A DNA stretch of 17,578 nt, taken from the NCBI GenBank assembly GCA_002399225.1, contig DHDF01000107.1, positions 1 to 17,578 on the forward strand, in the 5' to 3' direction. The stretch is from a bacterium UBA4883 (GTDB lineage Bacteria > Bacillota > Clostridia > Oscillospirales > Acutalibacteraceae). Position numbers and translations under genes: made by a program. This document shows, piece after piece, positions 16,012 to 17,578 of this stretch (position 1 is the first letter of the stretch; each line of letters opens with the position of its first letter). The notes beneath the pieces were generated by a model, which saw only the letters and a program-made list of their open reading frames with translations, was not told the origin of the DNA and searched no databases.

Positions 16012-16532
16012 CCGGAATCATCCGGCTTGCCGTCTCCCTTTAACTGCGTAAGAATAGAGGCCAGCTCTTTGGTGCCGGCAATGGAGCCGGAATGCTCGAT
16101 CTTGTCCGTAAACATCCCGCAGCGGCGCCCGAGAAGTTCCAGTGCCTTGAGCTTATCGTGCATCTTGACCTCACGCTCAATACCGGGGCCGTCTTTCGTC
16201 GGGATTGTCTTCACACGGACGGAGGCGACGGCGGCAGTATCGTCTCGGGCTGCATCATCTTTTACTGTCGCGTCGTCGTAGTCAATGACATCATGAGAAT
16301 TGGCAAAGGCAACCTTCGCAAGCTCCCGGACAACCCGGTCGGTGGTAACGCCGGTACGCTTTGACTGGACAGCCATGGCCTTACTTATGCGCGCGCGTAT
16401 CTGGGGTTTTCTCAGGTTCTCACTTCCCATATCAGCCGCGCTCTTAACGCTGTATCCGGCCCGAATTGCCGCCTGTGTCGCGTTCAGGTCGATAAGATAT
16501 TCGTCGCAGAACCGTTTTTGTTTGTTCGTCAT
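16008..16532 (-). CDS. terS: Terminase small subunit
   Basis: 174 residues from ATG 16532; GAGGTGATAG just upstream is a strong ribosome binding site and overlaps the alternative GTG 16541, so the ATG is preferred. The N-terminus TNKQKRFCDEYLIDLNATQ and AAIRAGYSVKSAADMGSENL with KPQIRARI is the classic Terminase_2 helix-turn-helix that recognises the packaging site. The rest is a helical oligomerisation region, then KALELLGRRCGMFTDKIEHS, a segment usual before the C-terminus that contacts the large subunit. It is the first certain structural gene after the late leader. Confidence 0.95.
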   Translation of the reverse strand: MTNKQKRFCDEYLIDLNATQAAIRAGYSVKSAADMGSENLRKPQIRARISKAMAVQSKRTGVTTDRVVRELAKVAFANSHDVIDYDDATVKDDAARDDTAAVASVRVKTIPTKDGPGIEREVKMHDKLKALELLGRRCGMFTDKIEHSGSIAGTKELASILTQLKGDGKPDDSG

Positions 16533-16635
16533 GGCTATCACCTCGTTTCAGACGTTTTTGCCAATAGATATCCGCCCTGTGTTCAGCCGGTCCGTAGACG
16601 CGGGCGTTGAACGCTGGGCGGTAATGGGATTTCAT
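16444..16635 (-). CDS. Possible small protein overlapping the start of terS
   Basis: 63 codons. ATG 16635 is preceded by GGTGGTGATACT, a good match to the extended ribosome binding site and very like the one before terS. The first 31 residues (MKSHYRPAFNARVYGPAEHR, then ADIYWQKRLKR) lie before terS and look protein-like, while the last ~32 residues overlap terS in another frame and are less convincing. It could be a small real gene whose translation feeds into terS, or a leftover leader ORF. No family is recognised. Confidence 0.4.
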   Translation of the reverse strand: MKSHYRPAFNARVYGPAEHRADIYWQKRLKRGDSHDEQTKTVLRRISYRPERDTGGNSGRIQR

Positions 16636-16658
16636 AGTATCACCACCAAAATAAGCAT

Positions 16659-16684
16659 AAAAAAGGACGGCCCGAAGGTCGCCC
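16659..16684 (-). terminator. UUCG-loop intrinsic terminator in late leader
   Basis: On the minus strand: arms GGGCGACC and GGCCGTCC around a TTCG loop (8 pairs with one mismatch and one G-U), followed directly by six T residues (16664-16659). It lies about 25 nt before the ATG of the small ORF and 125 nt before terS, so transcripts entering from upstream should stop here unless read through. Confidence 0.75.
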
Positions 16685-16689
16685 AAACG

Positions 16690-16717
16690 AAAAGGCACCC
16701 GTCTTAAAACGGATGCC
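16690..16717 (-). terminator. First of two tandem terminator-like hairpins in late leader
   Basis: On the minus strand: arms GGCATCCGT and ACGGGTGCC (9 positions, one mismatch) around a 6-nt loop, followed by TTTT (16693-16690). The T run is short, so it is weaker than the next hairpin 5 nt downstream; together they make a tandem stop. Confidence 0.6.
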
Positions 16718-16747
16718 AATAATATTTTGTCCCGTGTAACGCCCGGG

Positions 16748-16870
16748 TTATCGACTGCTATACCTGCTTTTGTTGGTTAGTTTTTGAAACAGTTCATTAA
16801 CAACTTCAACACCGAAATTGATGCCTTCGGCTTGGCATGAAAAGATAGGCTCGTTGGATATTTCCAACAT
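16748..16870 (-). CDS. 40-residue ORF at the late promoter start site, uncertain
   Basis: ATG 16870 lies only 4 nt past the -10 hexamer, so the mRNA would begin at or just after the start codon: there is no room for a ribosome binding site. The peptide begins MLEISNEPIFSCQAEGINFG and continues with an amphipathic helix-like VEVVNELFQKLTNK. It looks protein-like, but this alone is weak. It might be a leaderless gene, as lambda cI is from its maintenance promoter, be read from an upstream transcript, or be chance. Confidence 0.3.
   Translation of the reverse strand: MLEISNEPIFSCQAEGINFGVEVVNELFQKLTNKSRYSSR
16853..16868. repeat. 16-bp palindrome at the predicted transcription start
   Basis: GTTGGATATTTCCAAC: perfect 6-bp arms with a 4-nt centre, spanning about +1 to +16 of the predicted transcript. 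It could be an operator for a repressor or form a protective hairpin at the 5' end of the leader RNA. Confidence 0.5.
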
Positions 16871-16874
16871 GGTA

Positions 16875-16903
16875 ATAATAGCACATTTAGGTGTATCTGT
16901 CAA
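16875..16903 (-). promoter_or_regulatory. Consensus sigma-A promoter, extended -10 (late promoter)
   Basis: TTGACA (16903-16898), a 17-nt spacer, and TATTAT (16880-16875) preceded by TGC, giving an extended -10. This is close to the best possible housekeeping promoter and points toward terS. It lies 220 bp after the regulator gene and about 340 bp before terS. A phage late promoter this strong would be active early in infection unless repressed or held back by the leader terminators. Confidence 0.8.
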
Positions 16904-17124
16904 ATGGAAACTGCCCGAAGGCGGCTGTTCAATTTTAACCCTATTGGCCGGCTATGAGTTCATGCACTCCTGACCGGCATATCTGCGCCACCCGAACCAC
17001 AGGCGGCGCTGTGAAAGGAGGTTGGCCTGATACTGGATACCGCCTCAGGCACGGCGGCTGGAATCTCTCCCGAAACTCCATGATATCATTAAATCACGAA
17101 AGTACGTCCCCAGAACGGAACAGA
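16904..17124. promoter_or_regulatory. Intergenic control region upstream of the late promoter
   Basis: No convincing gene. It holds two palindromes of the form ATGA-NN-TCAT (16954-16963 with GT centre, 17080-17089 with TA centre); a hairpin GCGCCGCC/GGTGGCGC on the minus strand (17009-16985, one G-U pair, 9-nt loop, no T run); and a 6-bp inverted repeat GCCTGA/TCAGGC (17025-17050). A strong AAAGGAGG on the plus strand (17014-17021) leads to no usable start codon. A 46-codon minus-strand ORF (17080-16940) lacks a ribosome binding site. The region probably carries regulator binding sites. Confidence 0.45.
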
Positions 17125-17538
17125 TTAAATTATTTTCTTTTTCTTTGCAAGCAAATAATAATACTGATGCCGTTCCAAGTTAAAGTATTTTTCATTCACT
17201 TTCAGCCCATACACCGATCGCAAATAGTACCACGGCATATCCTGTGTCACAGCCCTGATGATGTTCTGGTAGTCCTTTGCGCTTGCTTCAATGGCCGCCT
17301 GCTCGATTATTTCGCAATCATGCGATAAGATAGCCGCCCGTTCCGCATTGTCCTCTGTAGGCTGCCCTGCGTCGCTGCCGTGCGGCATCCCGGTAATCTG
17401 CGGCGAATGGTATGGACTCCGCAGATCCGCGAGGCGCTGCTTCTTGTACGGGTATTGCAGGCAGAAGTTATGTAATTCACGGTAAGCATATTTACCGATA
17501 TTGTACTCATCCAGCTTCAGGTCACGCTTGCTTGACAT
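17125..17538 (-). CDS. RinA/ArpU-like phage late transcriptional regulator
   Basis: 137 residues from ATG 17538, with AGG 8 nt upstream; GTG 17547 would add three residues. The layout LHNFCLQYPYKKQRLADLRS, GMPHGSDAGQPTEDNAERAA, a helical middle (IIEQAAIEASAKDYQNIIRA) and a C-terminal YLRSVYGLKVNEKYFNLERH ending YYYLLAKKKKII agrees with Gram-positive phage late regulators of the RinA/ArpU kind: a coiled N-terminal part followed by a sigma-region-4-like helix-turn-helix. Its place directly before the late promoter and terminase also fits; such proteins switch on packaging and structural genes. The helix-turn-helix is not a textbook match, and the protein could act on elongation rather than initiation. 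Confidence 0.65.
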   Translation of the reverse strand: MSSKRDLKLDEYNIGKYAYRELHNFCLQYPYKKQRLADLRSPYHSPQITGMPHGSDAGQPTEDNAERAAILSHDCEIIEQAAIEASAKDYQNIIRAVTQDMPWYYLRSVYGLKVNEKYFNLERHQYYYLLAKKKKII

Positions 17539-17578
17539 CTGCTTCACCTGCCTTATAATTTTCCAACTTTTTCATTGC
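17522..17578 (-). CDS. Possible 3' end of an upstream ORF, partial at right window edge
   Basis: A minus-strand frame is open from the window edge to TGA 17522, giving AMKKLENYKAGEADVKQA. It overlaps the regulator start by 17 nt, and the regulator's ribosome binding site lies within it, as in coupled phage genes. Only 18 codons are visible, so it may be chance. Confidence 0.35.
   Translation of the reverse strand, partial: AMKKLENYKAGEADVKQA

Larger units (their letters stand above)
16659..16868 (-). ncRNA. Putative late-promoter leader RNA (lambda 6S-like arrangement)
   Basis: Predicted start at about 16868 from the promoter and end at about 16690 or 16659 from the two hairpins: roughly 180 to 210 nt. 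It opens with a 6-bp hairpin (GTTGGA/TCCAAC) and has a second small hairpin at 16838-16821 (ATGCC/GGCAT). The RNA would accumulate as a short transcript unless polymerase reads through into terS. This is an inference from promoter and terminators; the same stretch also holds a 40-codon ORF. Confidence 0.45.

Noticed and set aside
16940..17080. A 46-codon minus-strand ORF (MEFRERFQPP...) between regulator and late promoter.
   Set aside because: No ribosome binding site, many Pro/Arg from GC-rich hairpins, and it overlaps several inverted repeats, so it is more likely regulatory DNA.
17010..17090. Strong plus-strand AAAGGAGG suggesting a divergent gene, and CTGA/GAAA patches suggesting a self-cleaving ribozyme.
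   Set aside because: The following frame has no ATG, GTG or TTG start at a usable distance and stops after about 18 codons; a complete hammerhead core could not be assembled on either strand.
16954..17328. A plus-strand 124-codon frame spanning the intergenic region and the regulator gene.
   Set aside because: No ribosome binding site at its start, it runs antisense through the regulator, and its composition is that of a shadow frame.
1..17578. CRISPR array, tRNA genes, insertion sequence or attachment sites.
   Set aside because: No regularly spaced direct repeats, no tRNA-like cloverleaf, no transposase and no integrase or long direct repeats were seen.

Overview
The window is almost entirely the late (packaging, head and tail) module of a siphovirus-type temperate phage or prophage. 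Every supported gene lies on the minus strand, so the biology reads from right to left. Family resemblances (A118-like minor capsid trio, DUF6711-like tail protein, clostridial-type tail hub, RinA/ArpU-like regulator, strong AGGAGG-type ribosome binding sites) point to a Bacillota host, most likely a mid-GC Clostridia such as an Oscillospiraceae/Ruminococcaceae member. The sequence alone does not show whether the phage is integrated: no integrase, att site or host gene is in the window.

Layout from right to left. (1) 17578-16533: the tail end of an unidentified ORF; a RinA/ArpU-like late regulator (17125-17538); an intergenic control region with palindromes; a consensus extended -10 promoter (16875-16903); and a ~180-210 nt leader that begins with a small palindrome and ends in two terminator-like hairpins (16659-16717). 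This resembles the lambda pR'-6S-tR' arrangement. (2) 16532-13124: small terminase, large terminase and portal, coupled by 4-nt overlaps. (3) 13127-11438: a MuF/minor-capsid-2 head protein whose last ~100 residues match a polymorphic toxin type 50 (Ntox50) domain, followed with a 14-nt overlap by a 67-residue acidic LSM-like protein and then an intrinsic terminator. (4) 11326-8434: scaffold, HK97-fold major capsid protein, a small unknown protein, head-tail connector, and two A118-like head-closure/minor capsid proteins. (5) 8433-3499: tail terminator, major tail protein, an overlapping tail assembly chaperone pair that needs a +1/-2 frameshift, a ~960-residue tape measure protein and a small DUF6711-like tail protein. 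(6) 3502-1: a tail-hub/tip protein of at least 1167 residues, open at the left edge. Its hub is interrupted by an AT-rich block of probable carbohydrate-binding modules.

How they act together: terminases load DNA through the portal into a prohead of scaffold and capsid protein. Connector and closure proteins join it to a tail tube built on the tape measure and capped by the tail tip, which recognises the host. The MuF-toxin protein would sit in the head and could be delivered with the DNA. The adjacent LSM-like protein is in the position where an immunity protein would be expected.

Most worth a second look: the head-borne toxin with its possible immunity partner, the promoter-leader-terminator late control region, the non-lambda-type tail chaperone frameshift, and the AT-rich host-range insert in the tail hub.
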